A DNA stretch of 64,000 bases from Acidipila rosea (GTDB taxonomy: Bacteria; Acidobacteriota; Terriglobia; Terriglobales; Acidobacteriaceae), in assembly GCF_004339725.1 (NCBI RefSeq), contig NZ_SMGK01000002.1, positions 62,001 through 126,000 of the forward strand. The letters are read 5' to 3'. A model generated the notes under the pieces. It was not told where the DNA came from and searched no databases. It worked only from the letters and a program-made list of their open reading frames with translations. The position numbers and the translations under genes were made by a program. Shown in pieces: positions 16,462 to 24,427 of the stretch (position 1 is the stretch's first letter; each line of letters starts with the position of its first letter).

Positions 16462-18243
16462 TCAATAAACATCGCGGTGATAGCGATGCTCGTCCTTCAG
16501 GCGATTCACATACTCGCGCGCGGCATCCTGTTCCATGCCGCCATGCTGCGCAACAATTGCATGCAGCGTGCGGTCCACGTCCTTCGCCATTCGCGAAGCA
16601 TCGCCGCACACATACACGCTCGCGCCGTCTTCGAGCCAGCTCCACAGCATCGGCCCCTGTTCGAGCATCCTGTCCTGCACGTAGACCTTCTGCTCCTGGT
16701 CGCGCGAAAACGCCGTATCCAGCCGCGTCAGGTGTCCATCCGCGGCCATCGCCTCCAGCTCTTCGCGATAGAGAAAGTCGCTCGCCGCGCTGCGCTCTCC
16801 AAAGAAGAGCCAGTTGCGCCCGCGCGCTCCCAGCGCCCTCCGCTCATGCAGAAAGGCGCGAAACGGCGCGATGCCCGTGCCCGGCCCGATCATGATCACC
16901 GGCGCACTCGCGTCTGCGGGCAGGCGAAACTTCCTGTTCGGCTGAATGTAGATCGGCAGCTGCTCACCCACCGGCAGCCTGTCCGCCAGCAGTGTTGAAC
17001 ACACCCCGCCGCGCTCGCGGCCCAGCGTGCTGTATCTCACCACCGCGACTGTCGTGTGCACCTCGCCCGAGTGAGCCAGCGGACTCGAAGAGATTGAGTA
17101 GAGCCGGGGCGTCAGCTTTGGCAGCATCGCCGTCAGCTCGCTCGCCGTTCGCACCACTCCCGGGCACTCCACCAGCAGGTCGATCAGCCCGCGTTCATAG
17201 ATGTACTGCTCCAGCTTCGCCTGCTGCTCCGGAGCCAGCATTCCCAGCAATGTCGTGCATCCTCCCGCCGTCGCATAGCGTTCGATCAGCTTGCGGCTCA
17301 GCCGCGTGATCACCAGCCGATGCAGCAGCGCGTCCGCCACAGTGCAAACGCTCATGCCCGGTGCCTCCACCATTTCCTGGCCGGTAAGCTTCAGCCGTTG
17401 CAGAATCTCTTCCACCAGCTTCGGATCATTCTGCGGAATGACTCCGCACGCATCGCCCGCTTCATATCGCAGCCCCGAGTCTCTGATCGAGAGCGTCATG
17501 TGCAGCGTCACCTTGCTTGAACTCTCTCGAGTCAGAACGCGCTTCTCGATCACCGGCGCAGAAAAAGGATTCTCCCTTCCATGCGCGGCCACAGTCTCCG
17601 CCTGTGTCTCAGTCGCCGCCGTCACCGGCGCGGCAATCTCCGCTGCGGGCGCGCTCTCCACCTTTGCCATTGCATTGAAGATTCCCAGCAGCTTCTCCTT
17701 CCACTGCGCAAAGGGTTCGTCGATATCCAGGTCGCACTCCACACGTTCGCACAGCCGCACAGCGCCCAGCGCGGCAAGCTTCCCATCCAGGTCGATGCTG
17801 AATTTGCAGAAGTGCTCATAGTGCCTGTCGCCCAGTCCGAACACCGCGTAGTTCAGCTCCTGCAGGGCAGGGAAGCGCTCAATGCAAAGCTCCTCGTAAA
17901 ACGGTTGCGCCGCATCCGGCGCCTCACCTTCGCCGTAGGTGCTCGCAATCAGCACGGCATATTTCTCCGCTGCCAGCGCCTTCGGCGTATACGCCTCGAG
18001 TGAGGTCAGCGCCGCCGCATGGCCTTTGCTCTTCAGCTCCTTCGTCAGCTTCCGCGCCAGTCCTTCAGCGGTTCCGGACTGCGACGCATAGAGCACCGCG
18101 ATCCGCAGCGGCTCGCGCTTCTCTGTGCCGCTTGCAGGCGCGCTTGAGAACATTCCCGCCAGAAATCCATTCAGCCACGCACGCTGCTCCGTTGAAAACG
18201 GCGCGTCTTCAGGAACAAAGGGAATCATCGTCTGCATCGTCAT
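16462..18243 (-). CDS. Diflavin reductase (CysJ-like flavodoxin/FAD/NADPH), probable donor for nitrite reductase
   Basis: A 593-residue soluble flavoprotein. Domains: flavodoxin, FMN-binding, about 45-190 (VLYASQSGTAEGLA, STYGEGEAPDAA, FGLGDRHYEHFC); FAD-binding about 230-430 (RLYSISSSPLAHSGEVHTTV, GVCSTLLAD); NAD(P)H-binding about 455-593 (IMIGPGTGIAPFRAFLHER, VYVCGDASRMAKDV), ending RYHRDVY as CysJ does. It overlaps the upstream siroheme reductase by 4 bp (ATGA), so the two are translationally coupled and presumably partners, analogous to CysJ and CysI. The nitrate operon context suggests delivery of NADPH electrons to nitrite reductase. The first 35 residues contain a motif shared with the reductase. 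Confidence 0.9.
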   Translation of the reverse strand: MTMQTMIPFVPEDAPFSTEQRAWLNGFLAGMFSSAPASGTEKREPLRIAVLYASQSGTAEGLARKLTKELKSKGHAAALTSLEAYTPKALAAEKYAVLIASTYGEGEAPDAAQPFYEELCIERFPALQELNYAVFGLGDRHYEHFCKFSIDLDGKLAALGAVRLCERVECDLDIDEPFAQWKEKLLGIFNAMAKVESAPAAEIAAPVTAATETQAETVAAHGRENPFSAPVIEKRVLTRESSSKVTLHMTLSIRDSGLRYEAGDACGVIPQNDPKLVEEILQRLKLTGQEMVEAPGMSVCTVADALLHRLVITRLSRKLIERYATAGGCTTLLGMLAPEQQAKLEQYIYERGLIDLLVECPGVVRTASELTAMLPKLTPRLYSISSSPLAHSGEVHTTVAVVRYSTLGRERGGVCSTLLADRLPVGEQLPIYIQPNRKFRLPADASAPVIMIGPGTGIAPFRAFLHERRALGARGRNWLFFGERSAASDFLYREELEAMAADGHLTRLDTAFSRDQEQKVYVQDRMLEQGPMLWSWLEDGASVYVCGDASRMAKDVDRTLHAIVAQHGGMEQDAAREYVNRLKDEHRYHRDVY

Positions 18244-20012
18244 TCACTCACCCTCTCTGCGCACATCGCCTGCAGCGCATCGATCTCATGTCTTCTGCTG
18301 AAGGCGAGAAAGCTCTCACCCTCCACGCGCCGCTCCACGTACGCCGCGAAGAGCCGCTCCATCACCGGCGGCAGCTCCTCAAACCTGATTGCGGAGATCA
18401 GTTCCCGCGCCAGCCCCTGCGCATCGTCGCTGCCGCCGCCGATCACCACCTGGTAGCCTTCCGCGCCGCCGATCTTCATCCCCAGCAGCCCGATGTCTCC
18501 AATCGAGTGCTGCGCGCACGAGTGCGGACAGCCCGTTACATGCAGGTTCACCGGCTGCTCGATTCTGAAGCGGCTGTCGAGCCGCGTCGCCAGCGCCACC
18601 GCATGCGCCTTCGTGTCGCAGGCCGAGTAGCGGCAGCCCTTGTTGCCCGTGCATGCCACCGTCCCGCTCGTCACCGTTCCCGCCGCCACGCTCAGCCCTG
18701 CGTCTGCCAGCGCCTTCACCGCGACCTCCGTATCGCTCCCGGCGACATTCGGCAGGATCACGTTTTGCCACACCGTCAGCCGCAGCTCGCCGCTGCCGTA
18801 GCGCTCGGCCACATCTGCCAGCGCGGTCATCTGTTCTGCCGTAACCCGTCCCACCGGCACGGCTACGCCGATGTAGTTCTTCTCCGCCTGCCTCTGCGCA
18901 TGCACGCCGAGGTGCGCCCCGCGATCGATCGTCCTTCGCGGCTCGCACTCCGCCAAAGGAAAGCGCAGCAGCGGAAACGCCAGCCGCTTCTCGGTCTCCG
19001 CCAGAAATCGTTCCACTCCCCAGCGATCCAGCAGGTACTTCAGCCGTGCCTTCTTCCTGTCCGTGCGATCGCCGTTCTCCGCAAACACGCGCACCATCGC
19101 CGCCGCCACAGCGACCGCCTGGTCTGCGCGCAGCAGCAGCCCCGCATCGCTCGCGAACTGCCCGTGTCCTGTGATCCCGCCCAGCGCCACGCGAAAATAA
19201 ATTCCTGCCGGCACTTCGCGGCCTTCCGTCACCTCCACCGCGCAAAAGGCGATATCGTTCGTGTCCGCGACCACACCGATGGAGCCGCCTCCGTCGAACG
19301 CGATATTGAATTTCCGCGGCAGCCCATACATGTCGCGCGAGTTCAGAATGTAGAAGTGCATCGCCTCCGCCAGCGGAGCCACATCCATCAGCTCGTGCGG
19401 GTCCACTCCGCTGATCGGCGAAGCCGTAATGTTGCGAATGTTGTCCGCCCCAGAGCCGCGCGAAGTCAGCCCCAGCGCCTGCACCCTGTTGAGCACGCGA
19501 ACGATCTCTCGCGGTTGGAACTCCCGCAGTTGCAGGTTTGCCCGCGTCGTCAGGTCCGCGCTGCCGCAGCCCCACTCCACCGCCATCCGCGCCAGCCCGC
19601 GCATCTGCTCGGCCGTAAGCATCCCGCCCGCAGCACGCAGCCGCAGCATGAACGAGTCCTGCGCCGGAGCGACATGGAACAGCCCGTGATATTTGAAGCG
19701 GAACAGATCGTCGCTCGCCGGCACGCGATTCTCGTTGGCGTGTGCCAGCAGCTTGTCCCAGATGTCCAGCGCATTTTCCTCGTGCTTCCAGCGCTCTTCC
19801 TTGCAGAGCTCTGACACCGGCGTGCCGAACACGCACTCCTCGGCAGCTTCGTTCGGCAACGCGCTCGCCGCGTCGTTCGTCAGTCGCCCGTCCGTCGTCT
19901 GCCCCACATATGGAGTGGCGCCGCGCTGCGCAATCCCGGCAAAGAAGCCTTCGAGATAGCGCTTCTGCTCCTCTGAAAATGATGGCGAATGCAACTCCGC
20001 AGGAAATGGCAT
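18240..20012 (-). CDS. nirA: Siroheme nitrite reductase (NirA-like nitrite/sulfite reductase)
   Basis: A 590-residue enzyme with the duplicated ferredoxin-like/siroheme layout of NirA and CysI, expected to reduce nitrite to ammonia with six electrons. The siroheme-[4Fe-4S] ligands are VACTGNKGCRYSACDTK and TGCPHSCAQHSIGDIG near residues 430-500. The substrate side includes RGSGADNIRNITASPISGVDP. The ATG at 20012 has AGAGGT 5 nt upstream. It is the first gene of the nitrate operon. Sulfite reductase cannot be excluded from motifs alone, and no other sulfite reductase is in the window, but nitrate reductase and NarK in the same operon favour nitrite. Confidence 0.87.
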   Translation of the reverse strand: MPFPAELHSPSFSEEQKRYLEGFFAGIAQRGATPYVGQTTDGRLTNDAASALPNEAAEECVFGTPVSELCKEERWKHEENALDIWDKLLAHANENRVPASDDLFRFKYHGLFHVAPAQDSFMLRLRAAGGMLTAEQMRGLARMAVEWGCGSADLTTRANLQLREFQPREIVRVLNRVQALGLTSRGSGADNIRNITASPISGVDPHELMDVAPLAEAMHFYILNSRDMYGLPRKFNIAFDGGGSIGVVADTNDIAFCAVEVTEGREVPAGIYFRVALGGITGHGQFASDAGLLLRADQAVAVAAAMVRVFAENGDRTDRKKARLKYLLDRWGVERFLAETEKRLAFPLLRFPLAECEPRRTIDRGAHLGVHAQRQAEKNYIGVAVPVGRVTAEQMTALADVAERYGSGELRLTVWQNVILPNVAGSDTEVAVKALADAGLSVAAGTVTSGTVACTGNKGCRYSACDTKAHAVALATRLDSRFRIEQPVNLHVTGCPHSCAQHSIGDIGLLGMKIGGAEGYQVVIGGGSDDAQGLARELISAIRFEELPPVMERLFAAYVERRVEGESFLAFSRRHEIDALQAMCAERVSE

Positions 20013-20196
20013 GAGTACCTCTTCAGGTGATGCTGTTCAGAATGAAGCGGGAGGTTGACCTGCAACCAGCCGCGAGAGTGCTCGATCGCTCACCGCAAAA
20101 TATGCGGTGGGTTCAAAAGCTCTTCGCGGAGCGTCTATGCAGTCAGCTGGATGCCCAGTACACAAGCAGGGTGCCTGGTGCTCATCCAAGGGAGAG

Positions 20197-20228
20197 CGGC
20201 AGCCATATCGGTTGACTGCCGTTAGCCA
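20197..20228 (-). promoter_or_regulatory. Candidate ANTAR antitermination element in the nirA leader
   Basis: On the minus strand, a 5-bp stem (tggct / agtca, one G-U) closes the hexaloop aacggc, with A at loop position 1 and G at position 4 as in ANTAR target hairpins (20213-20228). Its loop and 3-prime arm are also the 5-prime arm of a stronger hairpin, cggcagtca / tggctgccg (9 bp, one G-U, 7-nt loop, 20197-20221), followed by ctctcccttgg. The two cannot form together. A possible first hairpin with the identical loop aacggc, but only a 3-bp stem with two G-U pairs, lies at 20267-20278. The terminator lacks a poly-T tail, so the mechanism is a hypothesis. Confidence 0.45.
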
Positions 20229-20285
20229 GATACTAAGGCTCCCGCCTTGCCGCTGCAATCAAATTGCGCGCCGTTACAACCGGAC

Positions 20286-20315
20286 GTTATGCGACACATA
20301 AACAAAATCGATCAA
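20286..20315 (-). promoter_or_regulatory. Possible promoter of the nitrate operon
   Basis: TTGATC (20315-20310) and CATAAC (20291-20286) are separated by 18 bp on the minus strand. Each matches the sigma-70 consensus at 4 of 6 positions. Transcription would start near 20279 and give a leader of about 270 nt before nirA, containing the proposed ANTAR element. Confidence 0.35.
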
Positions 20316-20350
20316 TATGCGCGACATGCCGAATCATGCCAACATGGTTT

Positions 20351-21997
20351 ATGGCACATGCGAGCTTTAACGGTCTGCGCGTGCTCTCCCTCGAGTCGCG
20401 TCGCGCCAGGGAAGTAGCCAAGCTCATCCGCACCTATGACGGAGAGCCCTTCGTCGTGCCCGCCATGCGCGAGATGCCCGCGTCCTCTAACAAGCAGGCG
20501 CTCGACTTCGCCGACCGCCTCATGCGTTCTGAGTTCGACCTCGTCGTCTTCCTCACCGGCGTTGGCGTTCGCGCCACGGTTGAGGTGGCCCAGACTCGCT
20601 ATCCGCGCGAGGAGTTTCTCGCCGCCCTGCGCGCCGTCCGGGTTGCAGGCCGCGGCCCCAAACCAACCGGCGCGCTCCGCGAGCTCAACATCCCCGTCCG
20701 GGTCTCAGCGCCCGAGCCCTGTACCTGGCGCGAGATGATGCAGTCGCTCAACAATGAATTCGGCGACTCGCTCAGCCAGTTCCGCGTAGCCGTGCAGGAG
20801 TACGGCGCCTCCAATCCTGAATTCCTCTCCGCCCTCACCGAGCAGAGCAAAGAGGTCACCAAGGTTCCCGTTTATCAGTGGGCGCTTCCTGAGGATCTGC
20901 AGCCGCTGCGCGAGTGCATCCTCGCCATCATCAGCGGCGGCATCGATGTCATCTTCTTCATGACCGCCGTCCAGGTCATCCATCTCTTTCAGATCGCCGA
21001 GCAGATGGACTGCCAGCAGGCCCTCCGCGAAGCTCTCGGCTCCATCGTCGTTCTCTCCATCGGCCCCACCACGTCAGAGGAGCTGCACCACTACGGCATC
21101 ACTCCCGACTTCGAGCCCTCGCGCCCCAAGATGGGCTTCCTCGTCAATGAAGCCGCGCAGTATGCCGGCCGCATTCTTGAAGAGAAGCGCAGCCGTCCTC
21201 GCGTCGAACTGCCGCCGCTGCCGCAGCCTTCGCCATCGCCCGCCCGCATCCAGCGCGTCGCGCTCTCCACGCCCACCATGGCCGGCTTCCGTGACGGCCT
21301 CGCGCATATTGATTTCCTTCACGAGATCAGCCGCCGCATCGCCGCCGCTGACTCGCTCCACATCGTGCTCGAGCGCATCGTCGAGTTCGTCACCACCGTC
21401 ATTCCCTGCGACTCCTGCTTCATCTACGTCCTTGAGAATGACAAGCTCGTCCTCCGCGCCTCAAAAAATCCACATGCCGACGTCATTGACCGCCTAGGCA
21501 TCCCCATCGGGCAGGGAATCGCCGGCTGGGTCGCTGAACACCGCGAGTCCGTCGCCATCGCCTCCAACGCTTCGAACGACACGCGCTTCAAAGTCTTCCT
21601 CAATCTTCCCGAGGATCACTTTGAGGCCATGCTTTCCACGCCCATCCTCTGCGCCAGCAAGGTCGTCGGCGTCATCAACCTCCAGCATCGCCTCACCTAT
21701 CAGCACTCCGCGCATGAGGTTCGCCTGCTCTCCATGGTCGGCTTCCTCGTCGGCGCAGAGATCGAGCGCGCGCGTCTTGAGAGTGAAAATGTCGAGCTGT
21801 CCGACCGGTTGGAATCGCGCAAAGCCCTCGACCGCGCCAAGGGCATCCTGCAGCGCGACCTCTCCATCTCTGAGGAGGAGGCCTATCGCATGATGCAGCG
21901 TGAGAGCCGCCAGCGACGCAAGTCCATGCGCGAGATCGCCGACGCCATCCTCCTCGCCGACGACTTCAAACGCTCAGACCGCACTGCAAAGGTATAG
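20351..21997 (+). CDS. HemD (uroporphyrinogen-III synthase)-GAF-ANTAR fusion, probable antitermination regulator
   Basis: A 548-residue protein with three parts. Residues about 5-290 are a uroporphyrinogen-III synthase fold (NGLRVLSLESRRAREVAKLI, VVFLTGVGVRATVE, VAGRGPKPTGALREL, FMTAVQV, VLSIGPTTSEELHHYGI). Residues about 321-475 are a GAF sensor domain (IPIGQGIAGWVAEHRESVAI, STPILCASKVVGVINLQHR). Residues about 480-540 are an ANTAR RNA-binding domain (RKALDRAKGILQ, SEEEAYRMMQRES, MREIADAIL). The start is unclear: ATG at 20351 begins closest to the HemD fold; ATG at 20336 is possible; neither has a good ribosome site. It is divergent from the nirA operon. ANTAR proteins such as NasR act by antitermination on nitrate operons; siroheme for nitrite reductase derives from the HemD product. 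It may be a sensor rather than an enzyme. Confidence 0.85.
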   Translation: MAHASFNGLRVLSLESRRAREVAKLIRTYDGEPFVVPAMREMPASSNKQALDFADRLMRSEFDLVVFLTGVGVRATVEVAQTRYPREEFLAALRAVRVAGRGPKPTGALRELNIPVRVSAPEPCTWREMMQSLNNEFGDSLSQFRVAVQEYGASNPEFLSALTEQSKEVTKVPVYQWALPEDLQPLRECILAIISGGIDVIFFMTAVQVIHLFQIAEQMDCQQALREALGSIVVLSIGPTTSEELHHYGITPDFEPSRPKMGFLVNEAAQYAGRILEEKRSRPRVELPPLPQPSPSPARIQRVALSTPTMAGFRDGLAHIDFLHEISRRIAAADSLHIVLERIVEFVTTVIPCDSCFIYVLENDKLVLRASKNPHADVIDRLGIPIGQGIAGWVAEHRESVAIASNASNDTRFKVFLNLPEDHFEAMLSTPILCASKVVGVINLQHRLTYQHSAHEVRLLSMVGFLVGAEIERARLESENVELSDRLESRKALDRAKGILQRDLSISEEEAYRMMQRESRQRRKSMREIADAILLADDFKRSDRTAKV

Positions 21998-22002
21998 AGC
22001 CG

Positions 22003-22449
22003 CTACCGCGCTGCGGCCCTCTTCGCCGCGCGCTTCCGCCGCCTCAGCTCCTGTGGCGAATACATGCTCTTCCGGCACTTCGCCGCGCCGCAGTTGCATC
22101 GCGCCTCGTCTTCGTCGCCGTCGTAGAGGTTGTAGTCGTAGGTCAGCTCCTCATGCGCCGCGATCTCCCGCAGCGCCATAATCCACACTCGCCCATTCTG
22201 CTCGTCCGTCTCGCAGTTCGGGTCACAGGAGTGGTTGATGAACATCGCTGTCCCGTGTCCATCGATCACCGTCTCTCCCTCCCCAAGTCCGAAGAGATAG
22301 GTGGTCGGCGAGTCTTCGTACTTTTCATCGGCCACGTCTTTGGTTATGCGCGGCCCCGTATACTCCACCACGCGCGAGCCCGCAGGGATCGGCGTAGTCG
22401 TATAGCAACCGGCAGCGTGGATGGCGGAGGAACGGATCATCAAGCCCAT
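22003..22449 (-). CDS. SET-domain protein (putative lysine methyltransferase)
   Basis: A 148-residue protein consisting almost only of a SET domain. Visible motifs: AAGCYTTTPIPAGSRVVEYTG at the start, FINHSCDPNCE (the SET cofactor knot sequence NHSCDPN), ELTYDYNLY (catalytic Tyr region), and a post-SET Cys cluster CNCGAAKC. The C-terminal tail is Arg/Lys-rich. SET domains are best known in eukaryotic histone methyltransferases, but small bacterial versions exist. The substrate is unknown. It is convergent with the ANTAR regulator, 5 bp between stops. Confidence 0.88.
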   Translation of the reverse strand: MGLMIRSSAIHAAGCYTTTPIPAGSRVVEYTGPRITKDVADEKYEDSPTTYLFGLGEGETVIDGHGTAMFINHSCDPNCETDEQNGRVWIMALREIAAHEELTYDYNLYDGDEDEARCNCGAAKCRKSMYSPQELRRRKRAAKRAAAR

Positions 22450-22509
22450 AGATTCGCAGAGTATAGCGCATCCCTTTGCGCTACCGCTGCGTCCATCTAA
22501 AATGTGAGT

Positions 22510-23304
22510 ATGCTGCGATCCGCGCCATCATTCCTTCTGCTGGCTTTCCTTCTGGGAACCGCGCCGGCTCTCACCGCGCAACAGCAGCAGCAGAACAACC
22601 CCTCGGCTCCGCAGCCCATTCCCGGCACGCCCTTTCAGGGCAAGAAGCTTGATTGCAGCGGCTCCGCCAAGCCCGGCAAGAACGGCAAGTGGGACACCAC
22701 CTCCACCTGTCCGCAGCCCGATCCTGACAAGCCTCCACCGCTCAAAGCCGACCGGCAGGACAGCAAATCCGACAACGCCTTTCCTCAGGAGCAGTCGCAG
22801 AAGGCCGCCGACTCAGCCAACGGACAGCAGCAGCCCGCCGCGCCCAGCGGCTCCACGGCGAAAGACAATCCCTTCCCGGAGGAGCAGTCGCAGAAGGCCG
22901 CCCAGCAGGCCAACAAGCCGGCAGCGCAGCCCTCGGGCAACTTCAGCTCCAGCCGCAACGGCCTCAACCAGCTCGACCTCCTCGGCAACAGCGCTTCCGG
23001 CGCCTCCGGCTATCACATTCCGCCCGGCGTCCACGACCCCAGGATCGCCGCCGAAGATGTTCGCGTCGGCACCTTCTACCTGAACGCAGGCAACGATCAG
23101 GGCGCCTATAACCGCTTCAAAGACGCGACCGTCCTCGATCCCGGCAACGCTGAGGCTGTCTTCCAGCTCGCTGAGGCTGCGCGCAATCTCGGCAAAACGC
23201 AGGAGGCCGAACAGAACTATCAGCTCTATCTCGCCGCCCTGCCCAAAGGCCCCAAAGCTAAAGACGCTAAAAAAGCTCTGCAGAAGCTGCAGAAAGGGAA
23301 GTAG
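22510..23304 (+). CDS. Exported TPR protein with a low-complexity linker
   Basis: A 264-residue protein. The ATG at 22510 (or GTG at 22504, two codons earlier) starts a signal peptide ending near PALTAQQ. Residues about 25-160 are rich in Gln, Pro, Ala, Ser and Lys and contain a repeated block FP(Q/E)EQSQKAA. Residues about 175-260 form about two TPR units (RVGTFYLNAGNDQGAYNRFKDA, VFQLAEAARNLGKTQEAEQ). The repeat pattern suggests a periplasmic or envelope scaffolding protein; no enzyme motif is seen and no function is claimed. Confidence 0.8.
   Translation: MLRSAPSFLLLAFLLGTAPALTAQQQQQNNPSAPQPIPGTPFQGKKLDCSGSAKPGKNGKWDTTSTCPQPDPDKPPPLKADRQDSKSDNAFPQEQSQKAADSANGQQQPAAPSGSTAKDNPFPEEQSQKAAQQANKPAAQPSGNFSSSRNGLNQLDLLGNSASGASGYHIPPGVHDPRIAAEDVRVGTFYLNAGNDQGAYNRFKDATVLDPGNAEAVFQLAEAARNLGKTQEAEQNYQLYLAALPKGPKAKDAKKALQKLQKGK
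22787..22902 (+). repeat. Two direct copies of a 23-bp sequence within the TPR gene
   Basis: An identical 23-bp word beginning aggagcagtcgcag occurs at 22787-22809 and 22880-22902, 93 bp apart and in the same reading frame. It encodes the repeated EEQSQKAA-type block and reflects an internal duplication. Confidence 0.8.
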
Positions 23305-23419
23305 CCACTCCGCGCGCTAGCCCCGCACTAGCCCAGCTAACCTACCCCGGCAGCCGCGCCCCCGCCATGCATCAGGCTCCGAGGGTTCACGTCTGGCTCT
23401 TGCACTATTCTTTCGATAG

Positions 23420-24427
23420 ATGAGACACACGGATTCTGTGAAGAGGGCAGGCTCACGGCTGAGCCTGGAGCTTGCTGTAGTTGTTTTTATGGGATTGATT
23501 GCCCTTGCCGCGCACATGACTGGCATGGCTGTCGTACTCTTCCCGGAACTCGCTGCGTTGTCCCACGACGTTCTGCTCCGCCCCGGCGGCGAATGGGCCC
23601 GTCAACCTGCACAACTTGTCCTCGCGCCCACGCTCACTGCGGCTTTCGGGTTGTTCTGCACCCGTCACCTGCACTATGGTGTGCTGAGCATTCTCCTCAT
23701 TGTCATCGTCAGCCTCGCCGTCATAAAACTATTGAAATCCAGCATGTCGCCTGCTATTTCAGCGGGTGTCCTTCCTTTGCTGCTGAACGAACATAGCTGG
23801 CTCTATCCCGTTGCCATCTTGGCGGATCTGAGTTTGTTGGCTTTGATCCTGATGTTGCGGAAGCGATATCTGCACTTCCCGATCCGGGATTCTGTCAGCA
23901 ATGCCCGCACCGCCCAGGTGCTCGACACGCTCGAAGCGGCGCCTCAAAACCGTTTCTGGCTGGTTGCGCTCATAGGCCTCGTCCTTGTCGTTGGTGGCGC
24001 AGCTCAGTTCACCGGCATGCGGTTCCTTCTTTTCCCGCCTCTCATCGTCATGGGTTACGAGCTTTTCGGGCACCCGGAAGTTCCAGGCTGGATGAAACGG
24101 CCCGCGCTGCTGCCATTCGTCTGCCTTATCACGGCAGCCACGGGTCTCATCGCTGAACACCTGCTCCATCCCCGTTCTGTCGCGGTTATGATCACCGTGC
24201 TGTGTTCCGTTGGCGTCCTTCGTCTTTTCGAGCTGCACATGCCACCTGCACTCGCCATAGGCATACTCCCGTTCGTCATCCAGTCCCCCGATTACCGGTA
24301 CCCTCTATCGGTTTTCCTCGGCACAGTCGTTCTCACACTCAGCCACCTGGGACTCAAGCGTCTTCGAACATCCCGGTTCATCAACGGTGAGCGGTCCGAT
24401 CCGTCGAGCGCGAGCATCGTCAGGTGA
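23420..24427 (+). CDS. HPP-like integral membrane protein with internal duplication
   Basis: A 335-residue very hydrophobic protein with about eight to ten membrane segments. The two halves resemble each other: MTGMAVVLFPELAALSHDVL...MSPAISAGVLPLLL in the first and FTGMRFLLFPPLIVMGYELF...MPPALAIGILPFVI in the second. This matches the HPP membrane family, some members of which have been linked to nitrite transport. The gene is 3.4 kb from the nirA operon, separated by other genes. The ATG at 23420 has no good ribosome site. Identification as HPP is from motif reading only. Confidence 0.6.
   Translation: MRHTDSVKRAGSRLSLELAVVVFMGLIALAAHMTGMAVVLFPELAALSHDVLLRPGGEWARQPAQLVLAPTLTAAFGLFCTRHLHYGVLSILLIVIVSLAVIKLLKSSMSPAISAGVLPLLLNEHSWLYPVAILADLSLLALILMLRKRYLHFPIRDSVSNARTAQVLDTLEAAPQNRFWLVALIGLVLVVGGAAQFTGMRFLLFPPLIVMGYELFGHPEVPGWMKRPALLPFVCLITAATGLIAEHLLHPRSVAVMITVLCSVGVLRLFELHMPPALAIGILPFVIQSPDYRYPLSVFLGTVVLTLSHLGLKRLRTSRFINGERSDPSSASIVR

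Larger units (their letters stand above)
20013..20350. other. Divergent intergenic region between nirA and the HemD-GAF-ANTAR gene
   Basis: About 338 bp with no convincing gene. On the minus strand it would form a long leader for nirA (about 270 nt from the proposed promoter) holding competing hairpins, described separately. Additional small hairpins on the minus strand include a stem gcaat/attgc at 20249-20261, gctc/gagc with a hexaloop followed by four T at 20115-20132, and caccgca/tgcggtg at 20091-20109. Toward the regulator, related words atgcgaca (20290) and atgcgcgaca (20317) and two copies of catgcc (20325, 20335) are visible; their role is unknown. Confidence 0.5.

Noticed and set aside
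18000..19814. 604-codon open frame on the plus strand opposite nirA
   Set aside because: It is Arg/His/Pro-rich shadow sequence, and the siroheme motifs on the minus strand establish the real gene.
18240..20012. Assignment of the siroheme enzyme as sulfite reductase partner of the cys operon
   Set aside because: It is embedded in the nitrate operon 34 kb from cysDNH, and the diflavin partner overlaps it. It remains possible but is less likely than nitrite reductase.
20115..20132. gctc/gagc hairpin plus four T as the nirA leader terminator
   Set aside because: The stem is only 4 bp. The 9-bp hairpin at 20197-20221 is a better candidate, although it lacks a T run.
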